From: Nemertoderma westbladi
Lineage: Eukaryota; Xenacoelomorpha; Nemertodermatida; Nemertodermatidae
Assembly (NCBI GenBank): GCA_032718475.1
Contig: JAUCBJ010004802.1
Coordinates: 1 to 64,000 of the forward strand
Direction: 5' to 3'
DNA length: 64,000 bases
Part shown: positions 17,898 through 27,944 of the stretch, in pieces
How the letters are laid out: each line of letters opens with the position of its first letter
Position numbering within the stretch: the first letter of the stretch is position 1
Program-made: the position numbers and the translations under genes
Notes under the pieces: generated by a model
The model's input: the letters and a program-made list of their open reading frames with translations, nothing else
Told to the model about the DNA's origin: nothing
The model's database searches: none

Positions 17898-20642
17898 ATC
17901 ATCAACGAACCGATAGCACCATTCATTTATGCAGAAATCGATTTGAATGGTGGAAGCCCACGCATAGCTATGTTAGACACAGGATCTGAATTAAACTTAA
18001 TGTCAATAAACATGGCTAATGACTTGTCAGTTCCGATTATACCGCATGGTATATATTTTCGTACAGCATCTGGTGATGTTGTTAAATCGAGAGGTTTTGT
18101 TCAGGTTTGGGTCAAGTGGGGAGATATTCGTCAAACATTTGATTTTCATGTACTGGGAGATCCTCCATTTGATTTAATACTTGGCACTAGGGCCATACGG
18201 ACCTTCCCCTCAATATTATCTTATCCCATTGTGGCGATGACTGCGACTACGACTACCGATACAGCTCTTTCAAAGGAATACTTTTTTAAACTTTTCCGTT
18301 GGCCATCATCATGGTCATCCGATAATACAAAACGTCTCCACGACTTGATCTGGGAATTTCAGGATATATTTAGTCGATCGAAATTCGATGTTGGAAGAAT
18401 GAAATCATTCACCCATCACATAGAAACGTCTGGTCCTCCTATTTTCAGAAGACAATACAAAAACGCATACACAGAAAGAGAAAATGTACACAAGATAATC
18501 ACGGAGATGCATGAAAATAACATTATCTCTCCTGCTTCTTCGCCATGGAATTCGCCATATTTGTTGGTAGATAAACCTGACCACTCAAAACGATTTTGTG
18601 TTGATTTTAGACCTCTAAACAAAGTCACTCAGGACAATAAATTCCCCATGCCAGTAATAGATGAACTTTTAGATAGACTTCAAGGAAAGAAAATTTTTTC
18701 GACGTTAGACATGACGGCCGGTTATTGGCAAGTACCCTTATCTGAGGAAAGTAAACCGAAGACGGCTTTCCAAGCGGATCATAGACAGTGGCAATTCAAT
18801 GTGTTAGCAATGGGATTGAAAAATGCGGCCCCAGAATTCCAACGAGACATGCAAACTGTATTAAGTGGTCTCAACACGTTTCCTTACCAGGACGACATCA
18901 TCAACGCTACTGAGACTGAAGAAGAACATCAAGAGAGCCTACAGAAAATTTTCGTACGATTACGAAATGAAGGAATTAAATTAAAACCATCAAAATGCGC
19001 ATTTGGTCTAACTGAGATATCGTATTTGGGTTTTATAATTCAAGATGGACAAGTCAAACCTGATCCTGATAAAATAAAGTGTATACAAGAATTTCCTACG
19101 CCAACCAATGGAAAGGAATTACAGTCATTTCTTGGACTCATTAACTTATATTCAAGGTTCGCAAAGAGATTAGCTACATACGCGGCTCCCTTATATGAGT
19201 TGACAACAAAATGAAAAAATAAATTCAAATGGTTACCCGAACATTCCGAAGTCTTTGATAAAGTAAAAAATTTATTCTCTGAAGCAGTATCATTATACAT
19301 TCCCGATTTATCACAAGCTTTCATAGTCAGAACCGACGCAAGCGATAGGGCTGTTGGAGCTGTGTTGAGTCAAATAATTAATTCTGAAGAAGTCCCAGTG
19401 CATTTCGCAAGTCGAACCCTACGCGGATCGGAACTTAACTGGTCAACTACTGATAAATAATTTTTTAGTTTACATTGGGCAATCAGAAAATTTGAAATGT
19501 ACTTAAAGGGAAATGAAGTAACAGTTTACACTGACCACAAACCATTAATTGGACTGATAGACAAGAGAGCTGGAAACAATCAACGACAAAGACGATGGCT
19601 AGATTATATACAGGACTTTAAATTAAATATTAACTATATACGTGGAGTTGAAAACGTTGTGGCAGACACTTTGTCTCGCTTGCCATTAGACTCAACGTTC
19701 CCAAATGTAAAGGCCGCTCCATTCGTACCAAACGCCGTTTGTGCTCTCAAGGCGTTATCTGACAAAGATTCCGAGATAGTAGCAAGGCAATACCATGATG
19801 CGGGACATTACTCTATAAACAAAACTCGTGCGGCAATTTTAAATGACGGCCTATGGTTCCCAAAAATGAGATCCACACTACGATCAATTCAAGATGATTG
19901 TATAGAGTGTCGCACAAAGAAGTCGTACACAAAAAATCCCCCAAAAGGAGAACTACCAAACCTAAAAACTTGTGCTATTGGGGAGATTGTCTCTATTGAC
20001 ATTGTTGGACCCTTACCAACAACAAGATTAGGATTTCGTTACATCTTGTCGATGATAGATATGGCGTCACGTTACCTGGAAGCGGTACCAATGAAAATGG
20101 TTACAGCGCAAATAACTGCAGACGCCTTTCAGAAAGGATGGGTATTTAGACATGGTCCTCCACGACGAATCCACACCGACAACGGTTCCCAATTTCGTTC
20201 TGCGTTGTTTAATAATATTCTGGAAACTGCCTTTTGCAATTATGAAATTGATCATACATATTCATCGCCGTACTATCCTCAAGGCAATGGAGTTATTGAA
20301 AGAATACACCGTACTTTAAAAGATCGCATTCGATGCATGTCTGGGGATTGGCAATCGAACTTATCGGAAGCTGTTTATAATATAAATCGCCATGTTCACG
20401 ATGGTATAGAGTGTTCGCCGTTTTTCGCACTCTATGGGTATAATGTCCCACCAGCCACTTACCCAGCAATGCTTAAAGAAAACCCATCCATCATGCATTC
20501 GTTAGCTCCTCCTATCCCACCACCACAAAGATCAACGTTTGGCCCCAAATTTCACCCACCTCAACGAGTTGTAGCAAAATTATCTCCGCAGGTTGTTCGC
20601 CTAGATCAATATGGAACTGTGAATATAAGAAAATGTACTTAG
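17863..20642 (+). pseudogene. pol: Gypsy Pol: protease, RT, RNase H, integrase; two nonsense codons
   Basis: The frame is entered by -1 frameshift just after 17862. In order: aspartic protease (MLDTGSELNLMS, then LILGTRAIRTFP), reverse transcriptase (FCVDFRPLNKV, FSTLDMTAGYWQ, catalytic YQDD near 18886), RNase H (VRTDASDRAVGAVLSQ, YTDHKPL, ADTLSRLP) and integrase with an HHCC-type start (GHYSINKTRAAI, then DDCIEC) and a DD35E-type core (SIDIVGPL, HTDNGSQFRS, PQGNGVIERIHRT). Everything is in one frame, but TGA at 19212-19214 and TAA at 19458-19460 interrupt it before and inside RNase H. The second stop replaces the acidic residue of the usual TDKE block. No chromodomain is visible at the C-terminus. 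Confidence 0.9.
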
Positions 20643-20710
20643 TTCAATATTATTGACTCCATTTACCGCGATTCTAATTTAGATTCATATTTTTGATGTT
20701 GTTGAATTTT

Positions 20711-20722
20711 GTAAGGGGGATA
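20711..20722 (+). promoter_or_regulatory. Gypsy polypurine tract
   Basis: GTAAGGGGGATA lies directly before the 3' LTR, as expected for the plus-strand primer. Confidence 0.7.
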
Positions 20723-20925
20723 TGTGATATAAATGTTTAATGTATTTTATTGAGATACCGGAAGTATCCCAGATAATCGGTTTGACCTTTGCAATGTGTA
20801 CGGTGAAGGGATTGATCTATATTAGATAGTAGGTAAGGCATTGCAAGGGGGGTTTATAGATTCATTGTCGTTTGTTTGATTAAAGTTTGGAGTTAATATT
20901 TAATTGTGATTTCCCTGTTTTAATA
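20723..20925 (+). repeat. Gypsy 3' LTR
   Basis: 203 bp, identical to the 5' copy by eye; followed by the TGTTC target duplication. Confidence 0.9.
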
Positions 20926-20930
20926 TGTTC

Positions 20931-21139
20931 GACCTCGTTCCACTGAGGTTGATATAGATCAACCAGGTACCTCGACCGGCGGATACATCGACCGTAATCC
21001 TAAACCTTCCGATGCAATTGTATTGCACCCTTCACCCAGGAGTTATAGCCCTCCTAGTAAAGTGGCTCGCCCCAAAGAGAAAAGGACTCTTGCTAGCCTC
21101 AAAAAACTGCGTAAACGCCGTCCGCGCAAGAAAGACTAA
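20931..21139 (+). pseudogene. ORF D of BEL module, 3' part: Pro-rich segment and basic tail
   Basis: The frame interrupted by the Gypsy insertion resumes in register and ends at TAA 21137-21139. It contains a Ser/Pro-rich segment (HPSPRSYSPPSKVARP) and ends in a strongly basic tail, LKKLRKRRPRKKD, that resembles a nuclear localisation or nucleic-acid-binding signal. About 80 bases later comes the BEL purine tract, so this protein ends where an env or accessory gene would. Function unknown. Confidence 0.45.
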
Positions 21140-21210
21140 CTGTTTAGAGTATTTTTATATTTTAGAAACTGTGATTTTTTATATTTTATAGAATTAAATC
21201 CCATTTTCTG

Positions 21211-21217
21211 GGAGCGG
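21211..21217 (+). promoter_or_regulatory. BEL polypurine tract
   Basis: GGGAGCGG (starting at 21210) abuts the TGTAAAGG start of the 3' LTR. Confidence 0.65.
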
Positions 21218-22400
21218 TGTAAAGGCTTTTGCGGATCTAGCTAGTCATTTTCCCCGCAAAGTACTCTGTAGGTGTTTTAGCGGACATAAAAAGCCGTTTT
21301 CTTACTGTGTAGGTGTTTTAGTGGACATAAAAAGCCATTTTTCTGTATGTGTACTTTAGCGGACATAACAAGCCATTTTATGCCGCAATACGCCAAAATA
21401 CTCTTAATACAGTGTAGTTCAGATGACGACATCTATCAGCTGATATGTCGACGTGGAGCTTTTGGCTTTCTTTGTTCAGGCTCACTCACTCGACCAATCA
21501 GAGCGATTTTCATTTTATTTGCACAGAAGCCTCCGGGAAATCGCGCAATGCATTATGGTCTTTGTTTACCTTTTTTCCTGAGCCCAGAACATCGGCTTTG
21601 GAATTATTCTGTGTTTCAGACTTTAGCTAAACATTAGAACGGCTTTGATTATAGAAACGTAGAACTGTTATCAAACCAGTACACAAACTGGACACACAAC
21701 ACGGCTCAGAACACCGCATTATTTTACTGCTGTTTACTGTCGGTTATTAAGTGTTATCATTTGATGGATATGTTGTTATATTTGGAGAATATCGATAAAT
21801 AATCAGAAAACCCCAATCTTCTTGATATACTGAAGGTTAGAGAGACCGGTTACATATATCAATTGCGACTTACATTATAGTGGTTTTGGAGTGAATTGAA
21901 TGCTATTTCATAGACCCTACATGTATCAGTTGCTGTTCTCCTTATATATGATTAAAATTAGTGAAGGTCGGCAGATCAGTGTGCAGCAGTGTGCGGTATT
22001 GTGCATGAGTGTGATAGATAACAAAGCATTTCCTAAAGAATGCGCATTATACGAAAATCAATAGCCATCCCGTTGTGTTTAGTGTAAGTCATAACTCTGT
22101 TTACATATTTAGAGCGCCACGTCCTAAAGGAACTGTTAATATTTCCCGAAAGTAAATAATATTTGTCAGAGATATTATAGTAACGATCAATCGAATAATA
22201 CAGTAGGTCTACACCGCAATAAGGTCAGAGCATCCGAATCCAGTCTCCCTTAACCGTGGGTGAATGGTCGCGCATAGGCTGGCTTCGGCTAATGTAACTT
22301 TATGTGTATCAAATATTTGTTATAGGCTAAAGTCGATTTATAACCTAGAAGACACCTAAAATTGGCAGGTTAAACTGCTAAAGGTCTAAAAGCGCGAACA
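21218..22400 (+). repeat. BEL 3' LTR, 1183 bp, TG...CA
   Basis: Starts TGTAAAGG after a purine tract and ends GCGAACA before the TGTAT target duplication. The first 848 bp match the 5' LTR; the last 335 bp (22066-22400) have no counterpart there. The short open frame at 21347-21637 is present in both LTRs and is regulatory DNA read as protein, not a gene. Confidence 0.88.
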
Positions 22401-22405
22401 TGTAT

Positions 22406-23060
22406 ACTTTGCAGTTAATCACGCCGTTTCTCCACTTTATGTTTATAAGGATGTAATCCAGTTGTGCTTTGGTTCCATTAGGGTATTGAAAGGTCCATAG
22501 CTTCCCCTTACTCTTTTCGAATGTGTTGTTTGTTGGTATCAATTCACATTCTTCCATTAGGTCTAAAAGTAAGTACCCATTTATGTTAGAACTGGTGTTA
22601 TAGGTGTAACCCTTGATGTCTTCTGGGCCAATTTGAGCATTCAGGTCACCAGCAATGTCTTTGACTTTGTGTTTCGGAATGTCCTTTATAAGTCCAGTCA
22701 GATCTTCATAAAACTTGGCAGCTTGTTCAGGCTCTGATACATTGGTTGGACTTTAGCAAAATATTACTGTATTCTTGGGATTCCCATCAAATGTTGCAAT
22801 CATAACCCTGGAATTTATACAGTAGGTTCGAAATTGTTTAGGCTATGGAGTGCAAATGGGTTTTGCAGAAATCCTACTCCACCAATGAATGTATTGACCG
22901 AATTTCTTTCCGCTGAGCTTGTTACTTAAGTCCGAGTTACAAACATGCCTACCGCTTCATCTCACAACTACAAACGTCCATCCATTTCCAAAGTCGTTGC
23001 ACTTCATGGCAGAGTCTTCATGCCAAATCATGACACGTGTGCCCACATTGTGCACTGTCT
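22406..23060 (-). pseudogene. LINE endonuclease fragment, right part (split by BEL insertion)
   Basis: Continues the sequence broken at 8132. It parallels 1409-1985 of the first LINE copy, including 'ttaggtctaaaagtaagtac', 'ccttgatgtcttctgggcc' and 'cttcatggcag'. A ~50-bp extra segment interrupts it near 22928-22976. It is frameshifted throughout and non-functional. Confidence 0.8.
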
Positions 23061-23565
23061 TGCCCTGTTTACTGTTCTTCATTGTTCACATCCTTGGCCG
23101 CCCCATCTGGTGCTGTCTAAGTTCAAACAGTGTTGGATGGTTTGTCAAACATACTCCCCTTTTCAGGAGGAACAAACAGCATTAGGTGGCGGTGGCGGTG
23201 GCATTAAGGACCAGCCCAGTATCTGTAGGTTTACTGAGCCGCGCAGTGATTGACAATGATTGCTTGCGACTAATATGCGGGAAGGCTACGGCGGCTTTTT
23301 AGTTTGTATTGGTTTTACATACATACCTACCGGTAACGTTTCTTGCTAGACTAATAAATATAAATAAAATAGTTAATTATTAATTATAGTGCTGCCCCCA
23401 GATACCGAACTGCTATTGGTATAGGTAGGTGGGCTAACTACGTTGCCTGTATAAACAGTAAATAATCAAAGTGCATCATAAATAGTGGTGATTAATGAAT
23501 GTATGATATGTAGCTGCGTATATGTAGAATTAATAATCTCAACAAAAGTGGTATGAGACATTAAT
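23061..23565. other. Intergenic, no gene seen
   Basis: Contains a short (GGTGGC)n run near 23185-23203 and AT-rich sequence. Nothing else is supported. Confidence 0.4.
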
Positions 23566-23888
23566 CAACAACAAAATTATCACAAATACTAGCTAGAAAT
23601 AAAATATATCAACATATTATAAAATTTGTTCTGGAACATTTTAGATCACATTCAATGACGTTCTAGAATCAATACAAAAAACAATGTAGGCCTAAAACCA
23701 GCAACATTAATAGTTATGAATTTTATTCCAAAATTGTCAACAATTGACAACAAAATTATCACAAATACTAGCTAGTAATAAAATATATCAACATATTATA
23801 AAATTTGTTCTGGAACATTTTAGATCACATTCAATGACGTTCTAGAATCAATACAAAAAACAATGTAGGCCTAAAACCAAGGACATTA
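23566..23888. repeat. Direct duplication of a ~140-bp TTCTAGAA-related repeat
   Basis: 23566-23700 and 23745-23879 are almost identical: 'acaaaattatcacaaatact', 'tatatcaacatattataaaa', 'ttgttctggaacatttt', 'gacgttctagaatc'. They are separated by ~45 bp containing the small inverted repeat 'attgtcaacaattgacaa'. The vocabulary is that of the fold-back elements at 5776-6659 and 47760-48010. Confidence 0.75.
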
Positions 23889-23932
23889 CAGCATTGTATT
23901 GGACTGTACATTTAGTATTGTATTTGGTGTTA

Positions 23933-24020
23933 TTGTTTACGTTGTAACCCATGATGGCGTTAAGTAATGTACACTAAGGGGACATCACTTAACGCCGTCA
24001 TTGGATACCACGTAAACAAT
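23933..24020. repeat. Near-perfect palindrome (~35-bp arms)
   Basis: The left arm, from 'tattgtttacgt' to 'ggcgttaagt', is the reverse complement of the right arm, from 'acttaacgcc' to 'acgtaaacaata', with a few mismatches. The loop is ~20 bp. A minimal MITE or fold-back element is likely. The adjoining LINE inserted at its right edge. Confidence 0.7.
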
Positions 24021-24093
24021 AGGTGCAAAGGGGCGCCTCAAAGCCGATAGTCCTGAAGAACGTGTTGGGAAGTGGAAAAATCACTTCAGCAAC

Positions 24094-24966
24094 TTGCTTG
24101 GGCAGCCACCAAACATCGAGGTCAGCCCTACAAGGAAAATATATGACAAGACACTACCTATAGAAACAGAGGACTTCACACCTGCCGAACTCCGAAGAAG
24201 CATTAAAAGCATGTCCAATAATAAAGCGAGTGGATTAGATGAAATCCCAGCGGAGGTATGGAAAACCGGAGTGCTAAACAGACCATTATTGAATGTTTGC
24301 AACCGGATGTTAAAAGGGGAGAAGCCACCACCAATTTGGACTAAAGGTCAACTAAAGCCTCTCCCCAAGAAAGGAGACCTCGGCATACCAACAAACTATC
24401 GTGGGATCTGTCTGCTTGTGGTAGCTGCCAAAATATACAATAAAATGATTCTATATAGGATTAGGCCTCACATAGAGAAACTACTGCGTAAGAGCCAAAA
24501 CGGATTTCGACCAAGTAGATCAACAATAGCTCAGATACTTGCACTACGGAGACTGATTGAAGGAATTAAGTCAAATAATCTCCCCGCAGTCATGACTTTT
24601 GTGGACTTCAAGAAGGCATTCGACTCCATCCATAGAGGTAAAATGCTTGAAATCCTAAGAGCTTATGGAATACCAGAAGTAATTGTTGCTGGCATTGGAT
24701 TGTTATATTGTGACACAGAAGCGCAGGTACTCTCACCAGATGGTGAAACTGAGTTTTTCTCAATCCTGGCTGGCGTACTGCAAGGTGACACATTAGCACC
24801 ATTACTATTTGTAATTGTGCTGGATTACGCAATGAGGACGGCCACAAAGGGTGAAGATCTGGGATTCACACTTCAAGAACGCAGAAGTAGTAGATATCCG
24901 GCAACTACAGTCACAGACACCGAATTTGCGTATGACATCGCCCTGTTCTCTAATACAGTACGCTAG
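24094..24966 (+). pseudogene. LINE reverse transcriptase, active site damaged
   Basis: Reverse transcriptase blocks appear in order: NKASGLDEIPAEVWK, LKPLPKKGDLGIPTNYRGI, SQNGFRPSRSTIAQI, VDFKKAFDSIHRG, VLQGDTLAPLLFVIVLDY, then EFAYDIALFS. The last should read F-A-D-D; the first catalytic Asp is Tyr here, consistent with one base change (GAT to TAT). The frame is lost at about 24960, where the expected continuation moves to another frame with a TAG. The copy cannot make active enzyme. Confidence 0.85.
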
Positions 24967-24992
24967 CAGATGCATAGCTTCTACTAAATAAA

Positions 24993-25670
24993 GTGGAGAG
25001 GGCTGCTAAGGAGGTTGGATTGCATATAAATGCTACAAAGACCGAATTCATGACCTTTAATGTTGATGGGAACTTGACAACCATTGATAATAATCAACTA
25101 AGGAAGGTCGATGACTTCCAGTACCTTGGATCATGGATAGAGAGTAGCAAAAAGGACATAGAAGTTAGGAAAGCAAAGGCTTGGGTAGCTCTATCAAAAA
25201 TGGATACCATCTGGAGATCAGATCTCTCCAGGCACCTGAAGACTAAGTTCTTTCGAGCCACAGTGGAAAGTGTATTTTTATACGGGGGTGAGACCTGGAC
25301 ACTGACTAAATCACTTGAACAACGAATTGATGGTTGCTACACAAGACTACTAAGGGCAGCCCTAAACATCAGCTGGAGACAACACATGACAAACGCCGAG
25401 CTTTATGGTACAATACCACCTGTATCAACCACCCTCCGTGAACGCAGATTAAGATTCAGTGGGCACTGCTGGCGAAGTAAAGACGAGGTCATACCAGATC
25501 TACTTCTCTGGCAACCAACTCATGGAAAGCGTAGTCGTGGACGACCGGCCATAACATATATAGATCAACTTGAAAGGGATACTGAACTTGGGAGAAACGA
25601 AATTGGGACAACTATGGAGAATCGGGAAGCCTGGAAGGATCTCATTTCCACTGTCCTTCGCTCGACCTAG
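24993..25670 (+). pseudogene. LINE C-terminal part (after RT)
   Basis: Continues the LINE protein in a new frame: VGLHINATKTEFM, then YLGSWIESS, then FLYGGETWTLT, then a terminal region with RRLRFSGHCWRSKDE and GRPAITYIDQL. These follow the RT in RTE-type elements. The frame stops just before the (GTA)n tail. Confidence 0.8.
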
Positions 25671-25835
25671 TAGTAGTAGTAGTAGTAGTAGTAAACAATA
25701 GGTGGAAATTTGCCTGACAGCCAGATAGGCCTACTGCTTTACCTACCGGTAGGCGGGGTGTAACTATTAATAACCAGTAGGGCCTAGATATATTATTTAT
25801 AACATGGCTCCAAACGCCACCATTAAAAAATAGCC

Positions 25836-27206
25836 TACAGCCTACAACAGTGCTGATGTAGCCTACAGCAGTGCTGATGTAGCCTACATCAGTGCTGGTG
25901 AAGCCTACATCAGTGCTGATGTAGCCTACATCAGTGCTGATGTAGCCTACATCAGTGCTGATGAAGCCTACAGCAGTGCTGATGTAGCCTACAGCAGTGC
26001 TGATGTAGCCTACATCAGTGCTGATGTACCCTACAGCAGTGCTGATGAAGCCTACAGCAGTGCTGATGAAGCCTACAGCAGTGCTGATGTAGCCTACATC
26101 AGTGCTGATGTAGCCTACATCAGTGCTGATGTAGCCTACATCAGTGCTGATGTATCCTACATAAGTGCTGATGTAGCCTACATCAGTGCTGATGAAGCCT
26201 ACAGCAGTGCTGATGTAGCCTACATCAGTGCTGATGTACCCTACAGCAGTGCTGATGAAGCCTACAGCAGTGCTGATGAAGCCTACAGCAGTGCTGATGT
26301 AGCCTACAGCAGTGCTGATGTAGCCTACATCAGTGCTGATGTACCCTACAGCAGTGCTGATGAAGCCTACAGCAGTGCTGATGAAGCCTACAGCAGTGCT
26401 GATGTAGCCTACATCAGTGCTGATGTAGCCTACATCAGTGCTGATGTAGCCTACATCAGTGCTGATGTAGCCTACATCAGTGCTGATGTAGCCTACATCA
26501 GTGCTGATGTATCCTACATAAGTGCTGATGTAGCCTACATCAGTGCTGATGAAGCCTACATCAGTGCTGATGTAGCCTACATCAGTGCTGATAAAGCCTA
26601 CAGCAGTGCTGATGTAGCCTACATCAGTGCTGATGTAGCCTACATCAGTGCTGATGTAGCCTACATCAGTGCTGATGTAGCCTACATCAGTGCTGATGTA
26701 GCCTACATCAGTGCTGATGTAGCCTACATCAGTGCTGATGTATCCTACATCAGTGCTGATGTAGCCTACATCAGTGCTGATGAAGCCTACAGCAGTGCTG
26801 ATGTAGCCTACAGCAGTGCTGATGTAGCCTACAGCAGTGCTGATGTAGCCTACATCAGTGCTGATGTACCCTACAGCAGTGCTGATGAAGCCTACAGCAG
26901 TGCTGATGAAGCCTACAGCAGTGCTGATGTAGCCTACATCAGTGCTGATGTAGCCTACATCAGTGCTGATGTAGCCTACATCAGTGCTGATGTAGCCTAC
27001 ATCAGTGCTGATGTATCCTACATAAGTGCTGATGTAGCCTACATCAGTGCTGATGAAGCCTACAGCAGTGCTGATGTAGCCTACATCAGTGCTGATAAAG
27101 CCTACAGCAGTGCTGATGTAGCCTACATCAGTGCTGATGTATCCTACATAAGTGCTGATGTAGCCTCTACAACAGTGCTGAAGTAGCCTACAGCAGTGTT
27201 GATGTA
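25836..27206. repeat. 21-bp minisatellite, ~65 copies
   Basis: The unit is GTAGCCTACATCAGTGCTGA(T), with common variants 'cagcagt', 'gaagcc' and 'gtaccc'. Because 21 is divisible by three, the minus strand is open for over 500 codons as a 7-residue repeat; this is a repeat artefact rather than a convincing gene. Blocks of several units recur as higher-order repeats (for example those beginning 'gtaccctacagc' at ~26030, 26233, 26340 and 26870). Confidence 0.95.
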
Positions 27207-27237
27207 GCCTACAACATGGGTTGAAATGCAAACTAAC

Positions 27238-27897
27238 CATTAACTGACTGATAATCTAAAAGCTCATCATAAATTTCCTCGAGTTTATTTTCAGTTATAA
27301 AGCAGCTGTAATATCGGGCGTGGGCAATATAGCCTGGGAATGATTTCATAGGAGGTTCATTATTGTTAATACGTTTCCCGAGAAAAAGATTAGCAGTAAT
27401 ATCGACTGCAGGTCTCTGGGTGTTTGGAGTTTCAAACTCCTTCCTATTGTGATCAGGACTACCAACCCTTCTACTGTAAAGAAATGTTTGTTTATTAGCA
27501 TAACTCACACCAACCGAAACCAAATACCATTCATTGATGGTTATGGCGTTAGGAAACGTTTTATCCCCTATAACAGTATTATAAAACGTTATTTGGCGAG
27601 AATCAGACCAAATCCATAAAATTGTTCCATGGTTTACTACGTCGCCAAACTCAAATATTGGACCAACTCCAGCCGTATTGATAAAGGCCAACATTGTAAA
27701 AGACTCCGAGGTCAACTCATTCGTATCGTGTTCGATTGATATGTATCCATTAGTGAAGTCAATAGCTTGGTCTTCTGTACCTCCTGGACCGGGGCCGTAG
27801 CTCAGCGAACCTATGATGTCCCCATGGAGATTTGATTGTTTATTCCTTCCGCCATCAACTAAGTTTAAGGTCCACCATGAATCGTATTGGCAATCAT
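27238..27897 (-). CDS. LamG-like (concanavalin A-type) exon 2 of a minus-strand gene
   Basis: This minus-strand exon runs 27897 to 27238: acceptor 'tttactttcag' upstream, donor GTTAGT after 'aatg'. Both ends are phase 1 and the length is 660 bases (220 codons), so it is a symmetric module. The protein begins DCQYDSWWTLNLVDGG and has AIDFTNGYISIEHD, ESFTMLAFINTAGVGPIFEF, INEWYLVSVGVS, FLGKRINN and PGYIAHARYYSC. This is the beta-sandwich pattern of laminin-G/pentraxin-like domains (buried Trp, 'GYI' strand, late 'A.ARYY' strand). It is clearly paralogous to the exon at 38692-39366. Such domains are usually extracellular. It lies within ~50 bp of minisatellites on both sides. Domain family likely; gene identity unknown. 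Confidence 0.75.
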
Positions 27898-27944
27898 CTG
27901 AAAGTAAATATGATCTTATAGCGAAGTTGGTCATGTACAATTTA

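Larger units (their letters stand above)
16995..20925 (+). mobile_element. Ty3/Gypsy LTR retrotransposon, nested in the BEL element
   Basis: The element is flanked by TGTTC on both sides (16990-16994 and 20926-20930). Two 203-bp LTRs (16995-17197 and 20723-20925) appear identical by eye, pointing to a very recent insertion. A TGGCGCAGTGTG primer-binding-site candidate begins 1 base after the 5' LTR, and a purine tract AAGGGGGA precedes the 3' LTR. Gag with two zinc knuckles and a protease-RT-RNase H-integrase Pol follow in the standard Gypsy order. The ends are TG...TA, not TG...CA; a 4-bp GTTC duplication with one more LTR base is equally possible. Confidence 0.93.
8133..22400 (+). mobile_element. 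BEL/Pao LTR retrotransposon, RT-deleted, with a nested Gypsy element
   Basis: The element begins TGTAAAGG and ends GCGAACA (TG...CA). It is flanked on both sides by TGTAT (8128-8132 and 22401-22405), and the LINE sequence it broke resumes in register after the second TGTAT. LTRs share 848 bp at their start with about ten substitutions counted by eye (~1.2%). A purine tract ends at 21217. Gag with a DUF1759-like region, BEL-type zinc knuckles and a DSGS protease identify the family. Reverse transcriptase and integrase are absent, so the element would need help in trans. About 3.9 kb of its length is the later Gypsy insertion at 16995-20925. Confidence 0.9.
24026..25690 (+). mobile_element. 5'-truncated non-LTR retrotransposon with target duplication
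   Basis: The insertion is bounded by the 14-bp duplication GTAAACAATAGGTG (24012-24025 and 25691-25704) and ends in a (GTA)n microsatellite tail at ~25670-25690. Coding sequence is open right up to the 5' junction, so the copy is truncated inside the ORF. The tail type and the RT/C-terminal sequence suggest an RTE-like clade; this is inferred. Confidence 0.85.

Noticed and set aside
25642-27240. 532-codon minus-strand open frame
   Set aside because: It consists of the 21-bp array plus the end of a LINE; the period is divisible by three.
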